Source: Flagellimonas nanhaiensis
GTDB taxonomy: Bacteria; Bacteroidota; Bacteroidia; Flavobacteriales; Flavobacteriaceae
Length of the DNA stretch: 64,000 nucleotides
Assembly (NCBI RefSeq): GCF_003382275.1
Contig: NZ_QTJX01000002.1
Span: forward strand, 186,001-250,000
Direction: 5' to 3'
In this document: positions 9,642-18,659 of the stretch, piece by piece
Layout of the letters: every line of letters starts with the position of its first letter
Numbering within the stretch: the stretch's first letter is position 1
The notes under the pieces: generated by a model
The model's database searches: none
The model's input: only the letters and a program-made list of their open reading frames with translations
Told to the model about the DNA's origin: nothing
Program-made: the position numbers and the translations under genes

Positions 9642-9670
9642 AAAAACCCGACATTTTAGTCGGGTTTTTT
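9642..9670 (+). terminator. Terminator of tRNA-Phe
   Basis: AAAACCCGAC-attttA-GTCGGGTTTTTT, a perfect stem with a T-run, begins directly after the tRNA. Confidence 0.9.
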
Positions 9671-9994
9671 GTTTTTAAATCCTTCCATAATCTGGGAGCT
9701 AAACCAATTAGGTTCTCTATTTGGAATTTTGAGCCCAATTTTCACCATCCCACTTATAGTTCACATGCCAAAAACTATAATTGAGGGCTCATTTACAGAA
9801 AAACCACAAAAAAACTAAGGTTTTTATGTAACCTGTTGTTAATCAATTGTTTTATATTTAAAAACTCCCCCGTTTTAATACATCGACATCTAATTTGGCC
9901 ATTGACTTTCATTTCCCCAATGAACGGCCAAAAGAAGCAACGGAATTGTACCCTAGATCAAATTGGCCCATTAGGCACCAGCAATGTTTTGATC
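9671..9994. other. 324-bp intergenic stretch without a supported gene
   Basis: AT-rich DNA between the tRNA terminator and the 9995 gene. The reading frame of that gene is open back to 9836, but the extra residues look non-coding and start inside AT-rich sequence. I see no RNA gene or repeat here; it presumably carries the promoter of the 9995 gene. Confidence 0.6.
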
Positions 9995-10426
9995 ATGTCA
10001 AAAAGTAAGCTTCCTAAAAGGAAAAGAAAAGAAGTTGTTATTGAAACTTTGGATGATTTGTTAGCAATTACCAAACAAATCGACCCATGGAAACCTCCTA
10101 CCAGAGCCCAATTTTTGCTCCAACTTCCCTATTTATCCCATGAAGAACAAACCTATTATGGACAAAAGCTCTCAAAGAGTTTTTCTTCCTGCGGTTGTGA
10201 TTCTGGTGCTGCTTTGGGACTTTTTTCCCTCGTGGCTTATATCACAATCATTGGTTTTACCTCGGGAAGTTTTGGTTGGAAGCATTTGCTTTTTGGATTG
10301 ATCGTCTTTTCCCTGGCCAGTCTGATCGGTAAACTTACTGGCTTGACAAGGTCCAATTACCGTGTAAAAAAGATTATCAGAACATTGTCCAACATGGAGA
10401 ATGAAAACTACAGATTGAACAATTAA
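9995..10426 (+). CDS. Small membrane protein of unknown function
   Basis: The start is taken at the ATG at 9995 (MSKSKLPKRKRKEVV), giving 143 residues. The N-terminus is strongly basic and cytoplasmic. A middle stretch contains SSCGCDSG and two hydrophobic helices follow (about 70-90 and 92-112), with a basic C-terminal tail. No family recognised. It ends 10 bp before the metzincin gene on the same strand, so the two are likely co-expressed and may act together in the membrane. Confidence 0.7.
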   Translation: MSKSKLPKRKRKEVVIETLDDLLAITKQIDPWKPPTRAQFLLQLPYLSHEEQTYYGQKLSKSFSSCGCDSGAALGLFSLVAYITIIGFTSGSFGWKHLLFGLIVFSLASLIGKLTGLTRSNYRVKKIIRTLSNMENENYRLNN

Positions 10427-10436
10427 ACTTTTTATT

Positions 10437-11492
10437 ATGTCTAGAGAATGTGTTGAATGGGGCGAGGAAACGCGCAGGGAATGCGCGGAGTATCGGGACG
10501 AAGGATACGAAGAATGCTCCGAGTGGGGCGAAAAATGTAAATGGTATAAACCATGGAACTGCGTGGTGGAACTTTTTTGCAAGGGTTGGTACTGGGTATC
10601 AAACATTGTTTGTGTGGCATGGACGTATATTACTACAGCGGTTTGTCTTGCCTGGGAAGTCATAGTCACCGTGGTCACCTATGTGGTCTTGGTCATTGAA
10701 TTGATTATTGGTACGGTAATAAGCTTTGTTGGATTTGTACTGGAAGTCATATTCTCCATTCCTTTTTTGGGCAGGCTTATTCGAGAAATTTTATCCATCG
10801 TCCAGGAAATCATTTACAGGTTTATAGGACTTCTGGATGCCCTTGGCTATCTAGTAGGTATTAGGCCGGAGAAAAAACTACGACTATGCGTTATAATCCT
10901 AAGTGACGAGGGTGGACCTGTGGCCGATGAAGCCATGGTGCTTGAAGAAGTTCAGGCCGCAGCGGATATATTTCGTGAACAGGCCAATGTACGGGTAATT
11001 CCCTGTAGTCTGTTCAATGCAAAAAACCCGTTCCAAGATGACGTCGCAGCAGATGACGGCTACATCCATATCAACACTACCATATCTAGAGATGAACTTT
11101 TGGATCTGCAATGTGGTGCTGGGGCTTGGGGCGAAGACCTTGGCTTTAAGGGCACTGATCTAAATATGATGATGTCCCGTCTCTGTTTTTGTGGTAATGC
11201 AAGAAGGCTCTTGGGATACGGCTCTCCGGTCACAGTGTTTGTGGTACGATCCATTGATGGATCTAGCTCTACTGGATGCTCATTAGGACCCTTAGCAGAT
11301 TATGTGACGGTAGTGGGCACCGAGACAACGGACAAGACTACCATTGCCCACGAAGTGGGTCATGCCTGTGGATTGTGGCACGTGGGGACACTACGTAATC
11401 TCATGTATGAGTTTGACTCCAATGACCGCAGGGAAATGAGCACTTTTCAAGAAATGAATTTTAGAAACTCAAGACATGTTACCTATTTCTAA
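10437..11492 (+). CDS. Membrane-bound metzincin metalloprotease with Cys/Trp-rich N-terminus
   Basis: 351 residues. The C-terminal domain carries the complete metzincin zinc motif HExxHxxGxxH (H305, E306, H309, H315) and a Met-turn candidate, M323 in NLMYE, so it should be a zinc endopeptidase. Residues 1-40 are rich in Cys, Glu and Trp at regular spacing (RECVEWGEE, RECAEYRDE, EECSEWGEK). Residues 48-110 are hydrophobic with recurring CVAW/CLAW units and about two membrane spans. There is no Sec signal peptide. This combination is unlike secreted flavobacterial metzincins. The upstream membrane protein ends 10 bp before it. Substrate unknown. Confidence 0.82.
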   Translation: MSRECVEWGEETRRECAEYRDEGYEECSEWGEKCKWYKPWNCVVELFCKGWYWVSNIVCVAWTYITTAVCLAWEVIVTVVTYVVLVIELIIGTVISFVGFVLEVIFSIPFLGRLIREILSIVQEIIYRFIGLLDALGYLVGIRPEKKLRLCVIILSDEGGPVADEAMVLEEVQAAADIFREQANVRVIPCSLFNAKNPFQDDVAADDGYIHINTTISRDELLDLQCGAGAWGEDLGFKGTDLNMMMSRLCFCGNARRLLGYGSPVTVFVVRSIDGSSSTGCSLGPLADYVTVVGTETTDKTTIAHEVGHACGLWHVGTLRNLMYEFDSNDRREMSTFQEMNFRNSRHVTYF

Positions 11493-11539
11493 ACAGGATT
11501 GCTAAAAGAAAAATTAGTCTTACGAGGTTGGGCAAATTT

Positions 11540-11824
11540 TTAGCCCAGCCTCTGTTCATTTGCCTTCCATCTTTCCAGTTTGGGAATTGCACGGGTTGCG
11601 ATCCAAGCAAAAAATGGGTTAATCCCATCTTTTTTCATCTCTTGAATACAAAACTGTTGCATTTTCTTTGCAGTGTCAATTTCAGGTGGGGTAAGGAATT
11701 TCCCATTTTCATAACACATGGAGCAGTACTTTTTACTGATTGAACCATCTTTTTCCGTACCGCCTCCTTTTTCATCTTTTTTTAACGGAAACCCACAGCT
11801 CTGACAAAATTTATATTGTTTCAT
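11540..11824 (-). CDS. Putative zinc-ribbon protein
   Basis: 94 residues from the ATG at 11824 (MKQYKFCQSCG). Two Cys pairs, CQSC near the start and CSMC about 25 residues later, form a four-Cys zinc ribbon of the short stand-alone kind (putative zinc ribbon domain). The rest is helical and basic with FFAWIATRAIPKLERW near the end. Such proteins are common small genes in bacteria, with unknown function. It is the leftmost gene of the minus-strand accessory region, but no family-1 repeat flanks it. Confidence 0.75.
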   Translation of the reverse strand: MKQYKFCQSCGFPLKKDEKGGGTEKDGSISKKYCSMCYENGKFLTPPEIDTAKKMQQFCIQEMKKDGINPFFAWIATRAIPKLERWKANEQRLG

Positions 11825-11914
11825 GACCTCAATCTTTTTTATAACTACTTGCAGAACAACAATATGGGCCATTTAAATATAAACGGGCAAATTGTTCTAT
11901 TTAACCTTTCATTT

Positions 11915-12283
11915 CTACTGGTCCTTATAGTTTTCTATTTGTCTCTCCTTCCGTATGTCACCTATGTGATAATGGGCAATGATTGCTTCGATCAGATCAT
12001 CCTTTACATAGTACCATTCACTTACGTCCAAAGAAAAATCCTTTCCCTGCTTTGCAGTATACCGTACACAGGCTTTGTCCTCCCCGTAAACTTCATCGTG
12101 TATGTCAAAGGTCTGCCCAAGGAATTTATCTTCATTTTCTTTGACCAGATCAAGGTATGCTTTCTTTCCGTGAATTGTTCCAAATGGACTGGTATGTTTA
12201 AAATTTTCAGCAATTGGCAAGTTCAGATAATCGCCATTTTCCCATTTTTTAAACCATTGTCTTACCAAATCCCGTAATTCCAT
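11915..12283 (-). CDS. NTF2-like / SnoaL-like protein
   Basis: 122 residues from the ATG at 12283, chosen because it lies 10 bp after the stop of the SRPBCC gene; a longer frame from 12337 would overlap that gene. The pattern (helical start with FKKWENGDYLNLPIAENFKH, then strands AYLDLVKENEDKF, ACVRYTA, DVSEWYYVKDDLI) fits the SnoaL/NTF2 cone fold, a polyketide-cyclase-like or unknown-ligand pocket. No catalytic set is clear. It is probably co-transcribed with the SRPBCC gene. Confidence 0.75.
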   Translation of the reverse strand: MELRDLVRQWFKKWENGDYLNLPIAENFKHTSPFGTIHGKKAYLDLVKENEDKFLGQTFDIHDEVYGEDKACVRYTAKQGKDFSLDVSEWYYVKDDLIEAIIAHYHIGDIRKERQIENYKDQ

Positions 12284-12293
12284 TTTTATGTGT

Positions 12294-12761
12294 TTAAGCC
12301 TGGGGTATTGAATTATATTTATTTGGGAATTTATCAAGTACTAAATTTAGCTTGATATTATGCTCCAAATAAGCCTTCAATCCATCTAAAACTGTTGTAA
12401 ACCCTCCTGTGTTGTCCCTGATTGCCTGAATCAATTCATCTCCCTCTTCGGTAAACCCATAATTTCTTATTACCACATAAGTGGTATCATCTGCCAATGC
12501 CGTAAACTCATAGTCAACGGTTGTGGTTGGGTCACCCCATTCTGTTGAGATTTTTTTGTTCTTGACAATATTTTTCACGAATACTTCTGCTGAAACACCG
12601 TACATTTCCCATTCCCAGGTTACCATTTTGCCTTTTTCAAGTTTTCCGCTTGATTTTGTGAACCAAAAATTGGTGGTAATCTTTGGATCGATAAATGCCT
12701 GAAAAACGGTTTCAATAGGTTTTCTGATCAACATTTGGGTTTCGACTACTGGATTTTCCAT
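12294..12761 (-). CDS. SRPBCC (AHSA1-like) domain protein
   Basis: 155 residues. The pattern is that of the START/SRPBCC fold used by AHSA1-related stress proteins: an opening strand VVETQMLIRKPIETVFQAF, DPKITTNFWF, then VTWEWEMYGVSAEVFV, and a long C-terminal helix (GGFTTVLDGLKAYLEHN). These proteins bind hydrophobic ligands; none can be named here. The first family-1 repeat (12801-12854) lies just upstream. Confidence 0.8.
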   Translation of the reverse strand: MENPVVETQMLIRKPIETVFQAFIDPKITTNFWFTKSSGKLEKGKMVTWEWEMYGVSAEVFVKNIVKNKKISTEWGDPTTTVDYEFTALADDTTYVVIRNYGFTEEGDELIQAIRDNTGGFTTVLDGLKAYLEHNIKLNLVLDKFPNKYNSIPQA

Positions 12762-12800
12762 TTTCTAGTATTTTTTCCTTTCGATTTTCGGGACTTCAGG

Positions 12801-12854
12801 ACCGCAAAAAAAGCTATGCTGAGCATTATCTAAATATGCCATCTTGCGGAACGC
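12801..12854 (-). repeat. Family-1 interspersed repeat, copy A
   Basis: Divergent copy. On the plus strand it keeps the A-run, AGCTATGCTGAGC and CATCTTGCGGAACG in the same order and spacing as better copies. It lies between the SRPBCC and DUF5996 genes in a 99-bp gap. Confidence 0.6.
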
Positions 12855-12860
12855 ACTCCT

Positions 12861-13772
12861 TCATTTTTTCTCCAGTTTGGCACGATCCCATTTAGACGTA
12901 TTGACAGCAGCATCATAAGTCGATTGTAAAAACTCGTACAATGCCGTTTCAGGGTCTTTGGAGCTCTGCACGTCTTCATATTTTAAGAAAAACTCTCCCA
13001 TTTCAGGATTATAAAAAGCCTCTTTGGGCAATACCTTTTGCACTCCAAAGCTAGCATCACTTGGATAGGCATAGGCATAGAAGACCGGTACGGGGAAGTC
13101 TTTTGACCCAGGCCAAAAACCCGCACTACTGACCTCTTGCGAATAGGCTTCTTGCATCACCTCCAATGGCATGTTGGGCATACCTCCTTGGTGAAGCGGA
13201 GCCGGATTTCCTGAAAATCGGGTGACCGCCAAGTCAAATGCCCCCCAGAACAAATGGACTGGACTACACTTGCCAATAAATTCACTCCTGAATCTATTAA
13301 AAACACCGTTTGCCTTTAACATAGCTTGCCAAACACGATTGGCAATCACTGGATCATACGATCGATTAATGGTATTTTCCTTGAAAGGAATGGCGGGTTC
13401 CATTTCATTTGGGCTTCCATGAATCTTCACTTTTATGCCCATGCTTTCCAACTTTTGGAAAAGCTCATCATAAAAATCGGCTACCGTCATTGGCCTAAGG
13501 TCAATGCTCAACGTTTCTTCATGCGTACATTCAATAAACAGTTTATGATGTTCAAAATCAAAATCGATTTGAAAAATCCTTCCTTCATATGGAATGCCGT
13601 GTGTGGAGTATCCATGCGCGCTTACATACAATGCTGTATGCCAAGAGTGATTCTGCCAAGGCATAGTCCTTAGTCTTATCTTGCCCACTATCTGAATCCA
13701 CTGATGAAGCGTCTCAAGAGTATCCTGCAGTTCTGAAAAATCTAAAACTGGCCAATTTTGTTCGGTTTTCAT
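12861..13772 (-). CDS. DUF5996 family protein
   Basis: 303 residues matching the DUF5996 pattern: WPVLDFSELQDTLETLHQW, KIRLRTMPWQNHSWHTALYV, the YEGRIFQIDFDF strand, VHLFWGAFDLAVTRFSG and FWPGSKDFPVPVFYAYAYP. The family is widespread, soluble and functionally unknown. The many conserved His, Trp and Asp suggest an enzyme, but no mechanism is established. It lies between repeat copies A and B together with a small membrane protein. Confidence 0.85.
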   Translation of the reverse strand: MKTEQNWPVLDFSELQDTLETLHQWIQIVGKIRLRTMPWQNHSWHTALYVSAHGYSTHGIPYEGRIFQIDFDFEHHKLFIECTHEETLSIDLRPMTVADFYDELFQKLESMGIKVKIHGSPNEMEPAIPFKENTINRSYDPVIANRVWQAMLKANGVFNRFRSEFIGKCSPVHLFWGAFDLAVTRFSGNPAPLHQGGMPNMPLEVMQEAYSQEVSSAGFWPGSKDFPVPVFYAYAYPSDASFGVQKVLPKEAFYNPEMGEFFLKYEDVQSSKDPETALYEFLQSTYDAAVNTSKWDRAKLEKK

Positions 13773-13922
13773 AGTTTATTTGTTTGATTGATTCACATCA
13801 GCATAAAGAATGGAGGTCTTATAACCTACCTCTTTTTTATGGATGTTTTTTACTAATCACCTAAAACCTAATCATTCGTACAGTACCGAAGGGTACAATC
13901 CCACATGGGCAGCCAGGGGCTT

Positions 13923-14147
13923 CTAGAAAGTCAAAACGTTTGTCCATTTCAAGAGAAACATCGACATGGCTGTTAGTACAACACCATAGAATATTGCCGC
14001 TTGCCAATTAGAAAATCTGATGGGCCAATGATTCTTCATTTTTGTACCGTATTCTTTTTTAAAAAAAGTACTCCCCAGTCTCAAAAAGAGAAAAGTGAAC
14101 ATGATGAAAATCAGTACTGCTACTAACAATATCCATTTCTTGTCCAT
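13923..14147 (-). CDS. Small two-helix membrane protein, unknown
   Basis: 74 residues with two hydrophobic helices (about 4-24 and 48-66) and a basic loop between them. Unknown family. The 150-bp gap to the DUF5996 gene holds a short perfect hairpin (GTACC-cttc-GGTAC) but no family-1 repeat. Confidence 0.6.
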   Translation of the reverse strand: MDKKWILLVAVLIFIMFTFLFLRLGSTFFKKEYGTKMKNHWPIRFSNWQAAIFYGVVLTAMSMFLLKWTNVLTF

Positions 14148-14243
14148 TTGTTTGACCTTTAGTTTTGTATTTGCTTGTTGCCGTGATCGAAAAAATAGAT
14201 TCTAAATCTATTTCTCCTCAATTTACGAGATTTTCCAGACTGC

Positions 14244-14300
14244 CCCAAATAAACAGCTATGCCGGTCAACTTCTGAACTATGAAATTATGAGAGGGGGCG
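14244..14300 (-). repeat. Family-1 interspersed repeat, copy B
   Basis: Weak copy. AAATAAACAGCTATGCCGG matches the first half of the consensus; the second half keeps only the GAGAGGGGGCG end. It lies between the small membrane protein and the serine hydrolase. Confidence 0.5.
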
Positions 14301-14331
14301 ATTAGTTGTGTATAGAACTATGCGCAGGAGT

Positions 14332-16053
14332 TTAATTTAGTATTGCAGGAAGTATGTACTCTTTTAAAATATCTCTTGATTGATTTCCCTTTCCATTTCT
14401 GAAATTTCCAGAGGTTATTACCACTACGGCATCCAGTTTTGGAAGTATAAAAATAAACTGTCCGCCAGCGCCTCTAGCTTCAATGGATTCTATGGCTCTT
14501 CCGTTGACCAAATAGGTATCATGCCACCATTGGTAGCCATATTCGTTTTTGTCTTTTACATTCTGTAACCGCACATGTTTCATTGTCGATTCCAAAACCC
14601 AATCTTCGGAAATAATTTGTTTTCCTTGCCATTTTCCTTTATTGAGGTATAGTTGCCCAAATTTGAGCAGATCTCTAGGGGTTAAAAGCATTCCTCCCCC
14701 AAAGTAGGGCGTTATCTCTGTGTTATCTGTTTGGTTAATGTAATTGGTAATCCCCAAGGGCGCAAAAAGTTTTTCATCCATGTAAATTTCAACAGGCTTG
14801 CTCAATCGCTCATTTAAACATACTCCAAGTAAAAAGGGATTGGCTGACCCATAATCGGCATAGGTTCCTGGATCATTTACCATAGGGGCCTCTAATACGG
14901 CTTGAAGCCAGCTTTTTGAATTCCTTTCTGGATCTTGATAATAGTTTTCGGCTGCTAAATTGTTTACATCCAATCCAGAGCTCATGGTCAATAAATCCTT
15001 GATGCGAATTTTAGATTTTAGGCTGTCTTTTGTGTATTGGTAGGTCTCAGGAATGAAGTCGTATAACTTTTCTTCAACGCTTTCAATGATCTTGTCATCA
15101 ATTGCAACGCCTATTATAGCCGATGAAATACTCTTTGAAGCAGACCGCAGATCATGTGGGATATCGGCATTGAATCCCCCAAAATAACTCTCAAAAACCA
15201 GTTTGTTTTCCTTAGCTATCAACACACTATGTGTGTTTACCAATGTATTGGCATGAACGCTTTCAATAAGTCGGAGCAGATTGTCTTTATCAATTCCATA
15301 GTCGCTGATGTTTGCCGTGGCCCAACCATCAGCCAATTGGGGAGGAGTGCCTGCGTTTTGGGACTGATCTACAGTATCCGTCTTGTATTCCCAGCCCTCA
15401 GTGGTATGGGTCAACTTGGTTTTGGTTATTAAAACATCGGTCAACAAAATCTCGAGCTCAATTGCCTTTTCCAAGAGGTTTGCACGAAAATTTAGGCCCG
15501 TATTGCCATCGCGGAAAAACAAAGTGTCCCCTTTTCTTGTAAACCCTTCGGTCCAAGTACCCCTAAACCTTTGATCACCAAAAAATGGATAGGCAACATA
15601 ATTGCCTTCTTCTGTATTTTCTATATAAAGAAGGATATCATCAGACTGCAGCCCACTGTCTACCATAAATGCATTCCAAGCTCCGGTAAATGTGTTATTC
15701 TCCGTTTTCTGCAAGCTAATATGATACAAAAACCTTCCAGTTTTAATAAATCCGCTAAGTTCTTGTCCGTTTGGTTCATACTGTAGATTGAAAAACAGCT
15801 GTTGATTTATTGCAAAACGTATACGGTCGGAACTGGATGAAACTACATTCTCATCGATAATGATCTTATCATTGGCAATGGTCAGATGGTAATTGTCACC
15901 TTCCAACTTTGCTATGGATACCTGAAAATTGAAGCTGCTTTTATTCGGAAGAAAACCTACCCATTCTCCCTGATAGTCTTGTTTGTTATTCTGGGCATAA
16001 CCCACTACCGTTGAAAGACATAGCAATACCAAAATTCTTAAGTATTTAAGCAT
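14332..16053 (-). CDS. Secreted serine hydrolase, class C beta-lactamase fold
   Basis: 573 residues with a Sec signal peptide cleaved near GYAQ. About 230 residues of beta-rich sequence of unknown role precede a beta-lactamase/DD-peptidase-like domain. The SxxK motif is S304-A-S-K307, a Tyr motif lies in DYGSANPF, and GAGGQF near the C-terminus takes the place of the KTG box. Such proteins are esterases, D-aminopeptidases or peptidases more often than true beta-lactamases. It shares the block between repeats B and C with an AraC regulator encoded directly upstream, which may control it. Confidence 0.85.
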   Translation of the reverse strand: MLKYLRILVLLCLSTVVGYAQNNKQDYQGEWVGFLPNKSSFNFQVSIAKLEGDNYHLTIANDKIIIDENVVSSSSDRIRFAINQQLFFNLQYEPNGQELSGFIKTGRFLYHISLQKTENNTFTGAWNAFMVDSGLQSDDILLYIENTEEGNYVAYPFFGDQRFRGTWTEGFTRKGDTLFFRDGNTGLNFRANLLEKAIELEILLTDVLITKTKLTHTTEGWEYKTDTVDQSQNAGTPPQLADGWATANISDYGIDKDNLLRLIESVHANTLVNTHSVLIAKENKLVFESYFGGFNADIPHDLRSASKSISSAIIGVAIDDKIIESVEEKLYDFIPETYQYTKDSLKSKIRIKDLLTMSSGLDVNNLAAENYYQDPERNSKSWLQAVLEAPMVNDPGTYADYGSANPFLLGVCLNERLSKPVEIYMDEKLFAPLGITNYINQTDNTEITPYFGGGMLLTPRDLLKFGQLYLNKGKWQGKQIISEDWVLESTMKHVRLQNVKDKNEYGYQWWHDTYLVNGRAIESIEARGAGGQFIFILPKLDAVVVITSGNFRNGKGNQSRDILKEYILPAILN

Positions 16054-16112
16054 GTTTTAAAAGATTTTAGCTACAAAACTACCGTGTGTTGATTCGTAGA
16101 AATTGTATGAGA

Positions 16113-16931
16113 TTAACATTTCTCGTCTTTCTTCATCCTTTTTCTGTAGGAACTGGGATTCATATTAAAATGGGATCTAAAAACGCGGTTAAAATGGCTT
16201 TGGTCCGAAAATCCTGCTTGATACGCAATCTCTGTCAAGGAATTGGAAGGGTCCAATAAGAGTGGAAGGGTGTTTTTAAGCTTATTTTGCCTTATATACT
16301 CTCCTAGGCCCATGGAAAGGTATTTTGATGCAGCTCTTGAGATGTGTACGGGATGCACCTTTAACTGCTCAGATAAATAAGCCAAGCTTAAATCCGAACT
16401 GTCATAATGCAATAGCTCTTTTAACTCATCCACCCATTTGGGATACTTTTGGGTCTGCGTAGATCTAAGCTGACTCAAAGTTTCACAAATCTGAACCAAC
16501 AAGACCTCAACAGACACTTTACTGAATTCATCTTCAAGCAAGAACTCGCGATACAGTTTTGCAAATAGAAAATGTACCTGTGGATGTTGAATGAGTTGGC
16601 TACCTTCAAGTAGATTTAACGATATTTCATTTTGCTCCAGCCAGCTCTTTTCAAATTCCAGATGGAAACCACCAGCATGGGTAGAGTGTTTAGAACCATA
16701 ATGGGGCTCCTGCCAATTGTTGAACATTAAACTACCTGATGGACACAGGGTCTTGACCTTCTTGTTGCAATCCATCATATTCCCTTGCAGCACATACATA
16801 AAATATGGGTTTTCATGGTAATGCCAATCAGTCTGGGGGCCAACATAAGAATATTGCGACAACAGTACTCCCGAATAGGTGGTTTCGGAATTTTGTTTAC
16901 CGTAATATTCTCCTTTGGTCAGGATTTTCAT
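16113..16931 (-). CDS. AraC-family transcriptional regulator
   Basis: 272 residues. The N-terminal half is a cupin-like sensor (QTDWHYHENPYFMYVLQG; GSLMFNNWQEPHYG), and the last ~100 residues hold two AraC helix-turn-helix units ending in LTEIAYQAGFSDQSHFNRVF and MNPSSYRKR. Its stop is 59 bp upstream of the serine hydrolase start on the same strand, so regulation of that gene is a reasonable inference. Copy C of the repeat lies just upstream of this gene. Confidence 0.9.
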   Translation of the reverse strand: MKILTKGEYYGKQNSETTYSGVLLSQYSYVGPQTDWHYHENPYFMYVLQGNMMDCNKKVKTLCPSGSLMFNNWQEPHYGSKHSTHAGGFHLEFEKSWLEQNEISLNLLEGSQLIQHPQVHFLFAKLYREFLLEDEFSKVSVEVLLVQICETLSQLRSTQTQKYPKWVDELKELLHYDSSDLSLAYLSEQLKVHPVHISRAASKYLSMGLGEYIRQNKLKNTLPLLLDPSNSLTEIAYQAGFSDQSHFNRVFRSHFNMNPSSYRKRMKKDEKC

Positions 16932-17000
16932 TTTTTGTGTGCTTTAGCCTAAGCTGAGAATATGGGCGGTATGGCCCATTAATCTTAAATATGGGAAAAT

Positions 17001-17050
17001 TTTCTCAAATCATCTAAAAAACAGCTATGCTGGGTAGAACAACAAGAACC
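17001..17050 (-). repeat. Family-1 interspersed repeat, copy C
   Basis: Plus strand: TTTCTCAAATCATCTAAAAAA, then CAGCTATGCTGGGTA and ACAACAAGAACC. First half is well conserved, second half degenerate. The whole intergenic gap (16932-17071) is 140 bp, close to three other copies (134-138 bp). Confidence 0.65.
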
Positions 17051-17071
17051 GATTTTTCAAGGTTTGGGTAT

Positions 17072-17545
17072 TTAATTGTTTGGCATTAGCATCTTTTTCA
17101 GCAATACAATTTGTCCAAGATGGTAGTAACTGTGTTCTATCAAACCATCTATATTTCTTTGATACGTACCATATTTTTCATCCACAAAACTTTGATCGAG
17201 CTTTTCATCAGGTAGTTGCTCAATTAACTTGGCCAGACTTTCAGCATCCTCCCAAAATTTGGTCAGAAAAATTTCCCATTCGTTCTGTGATTGTATTTTG
17301 GCAAACTGAAAACTGTATTTGTCCCTTATTTCAAGATTACCTCCTTCAAATACATTTTTAATTCCTGCAATATAGTAATGGACATGGTGAGCCAATAGTG
17401 AGATTGTATTTAGCGATTTGAACTCCATAGTGGCAATTTTCCAATCCAAATTATCCAGTTGATCCCTGTAATTGGTGTTGGCCACCCAAGTACCGTTGAG
17501 TATTGTTTCCCTAAGCCGGTCTGCCAATTTTCTTGTTCTTTTCAT
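17072..17545 (-). CDS. DinB-like (DUF1572-type) protein
   Basis: 157 residues, all-helical. His residues are placed as in DinB/YfiT-like four-helix bundles: LLAHHVHYY in the second helix and EHSYYHLGQIVLLKKM in the last, which together form the usual metal site. Members include thiol-dependent transferases and many of unknown role. Another DinB-like gene lies at 20787. It is followed by two short genes in the block between repeats C and D. Confidence 0.8.
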   Translation of the reverse strand: MKRTRKLADRLRETILNGTWVANTNYRDQLDNLDWKIATMEFKSLNTISLLAHHVHYYIAGIKNVFEGGNLEIRDKYSFQFAKIQSQNEWEIFLTKFWEDAESLAKLIEQLPDEKLDQSFVDEKYGTYQRNIDGLIEHSYYHLGQIVLLKKMLMPNN

Positions 17546-17589
17546 ATGCGATAGCAGTTTGGTCCATTTGCTTAATGCGAAACTATGGG

Positions 17590-18081
17590 CTACAAATACT
17601 CCTGAAAAACTTCTTTTAATTCTGCAATCTTTCTATTGTAGTGTTCTTGGGTTTGAATTTGTTTATCCGTTAACGAAATTGCTTTTCTTATTCCCACTAT
17701 CATTTCAATATTGGGCTTCTGGAGACCCCAAGCCTTTTTAACTAAAGTATTGTTTGTTTCAGCCACCTCCTCCAATTTGTTAGTTGCATCCTCATGTTGC
17801 TCAACAGAACGCTTTAATTCATTGATATCGACTGCTGTTGTTGTTTCCTTTTTTTCTATCAAACTCCGTATTGGATGCAAAATGGTTTTTGAGTTCATGA
17901 CTTCATATAACAAGACAGCATTGAGACCTGACAACTCCTGCAGGGCTTCAGCAAATTGAAGTCTCAATTCCTGACGCTTAACTTTTCTGTCAGTGTAAAA
18001 TGCGTAACCCAATGATAAAATTGCTATTAGCAAGGCCGGTATATCAGTATTTAACGCCGCAAATAGATGAATTATGGTCAT
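17590..18081 (-). CDS. Membrane-anchored helical protein, unknown
   Basis: 163 residues with one N-terminal hydrophobic helix (about 12-30), then a charged helical body likely to form coiled coils (REQ-, ELK- and EEV-rich stretches). Unknown family. It lies between the DinB-like gene (44-bp gap) and the NTF2-like lipoprotein gene (17-bp gap). Confidence 0.65.
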   Translation of the reverse strand: MTIIHLFAALNTDIPALLIAILSLGYAFYTDRKVKRQELRLQFAEALQELSGLNAVLLYEVMNSKTILHPIRSLIEKKETTTAVDINELKRSVEQHEDATNKLEEVAETNNTLVKKAWGLQKPNIEMIVGIRKAISLTDKQIQTQEHYNRKIAELKEVFQEYL

Positions 18082-18098
18082 TGTCGTATTCTGATTTT

Positions 18099-18605
18099 TT
18101 ATTTTTCAATTATAGAATCCTTAGGCTCAGGGTAATTCCCTATATGCCATTCCCACTCCTTGTTTTCAATCTGCAAGAATTTATCAAAATCAGTTGGACC
18201 TTTGCGTTGGTATTCACGCCAAAATTTGATTTTGCCATTTTTAAGTTCAACCACTACAACTCCAACATCTGAAGTATCTTTTCCGTAGCTAAACGTATAT
18301 TCAGCCGCGCCTGACTGTGTACTTCTATTGAACCAAAGATTATGGAATTCCATTTTGTAAATACCGTCCAATTCATCAAAGTAAGGCCGTAATTGTTTGT
18401 GCCCTCTATAGTATTGAATATTTGGAGGCTCCATATATATTGCATCCTCATCAAAACTGATAAGTGCTCTTTCTGTGTTCTGGGTAGACCAACCTTCTGC
18501 TACATTTTCCATTAGCTCCATAAATGCATCCTCGGAGATGTTTTCTTCAGAGTTATTACATCCCCATGCAAGAAACAATAGCAATATAAAACTCAAATAC
18601 TTCAT
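18099..18605 (-). CDS. NTF2-like lipoprotein
   Basis: 168 residues. The signal peptide ends in lipobox AWGC, so it is a lipoprotein. The body resembles SnoaL/DUF4440 proteins: AFMELMENVAEGWSTQN, ALISFDEDAIYMEPP, YYRGHKQLRPYFDEL and a final KNGKIKFWREYQ strand. Function unknown. Repeat D lies upstream of its start. Confidence 0.8.
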   Translation of the reverse strand: MKYLSFILLLFLAWGCNNSEENISEDAFMELMENVAEGWSTQNTERALISFDEDAIYMEPPNIQYYRGHKQLRPYFDELDGIYKMEFHNLWFNRSTQSGAAEYTFSYGKDTSDVGVVVVELKNGKIKFWREYQRKGPTDFDKFLQIENKEWEWHIGNYPEPKDSIIEK

Positions 18606-18659
18606 TATCTAGCATCTATTTATATGGAACAACGAGGTCTTGGTTGTAATCCAGAAAGA

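Noticed and set aside
9836-9994. N-terminal extension of the 9995 membrane-protein frame
   Set aside because: The extra 53 residues look like translated AT-rich intergenic DNA; the ATG at 9995 gives a normal basic N-terminus.
10172-10678. 168-residue minus-strand frame opposite the metzincin pair
   Set aside because: His/Ser-rich composition is what the complement of the Cys/Glu/Trp-rich coding strand produces; no independent support.
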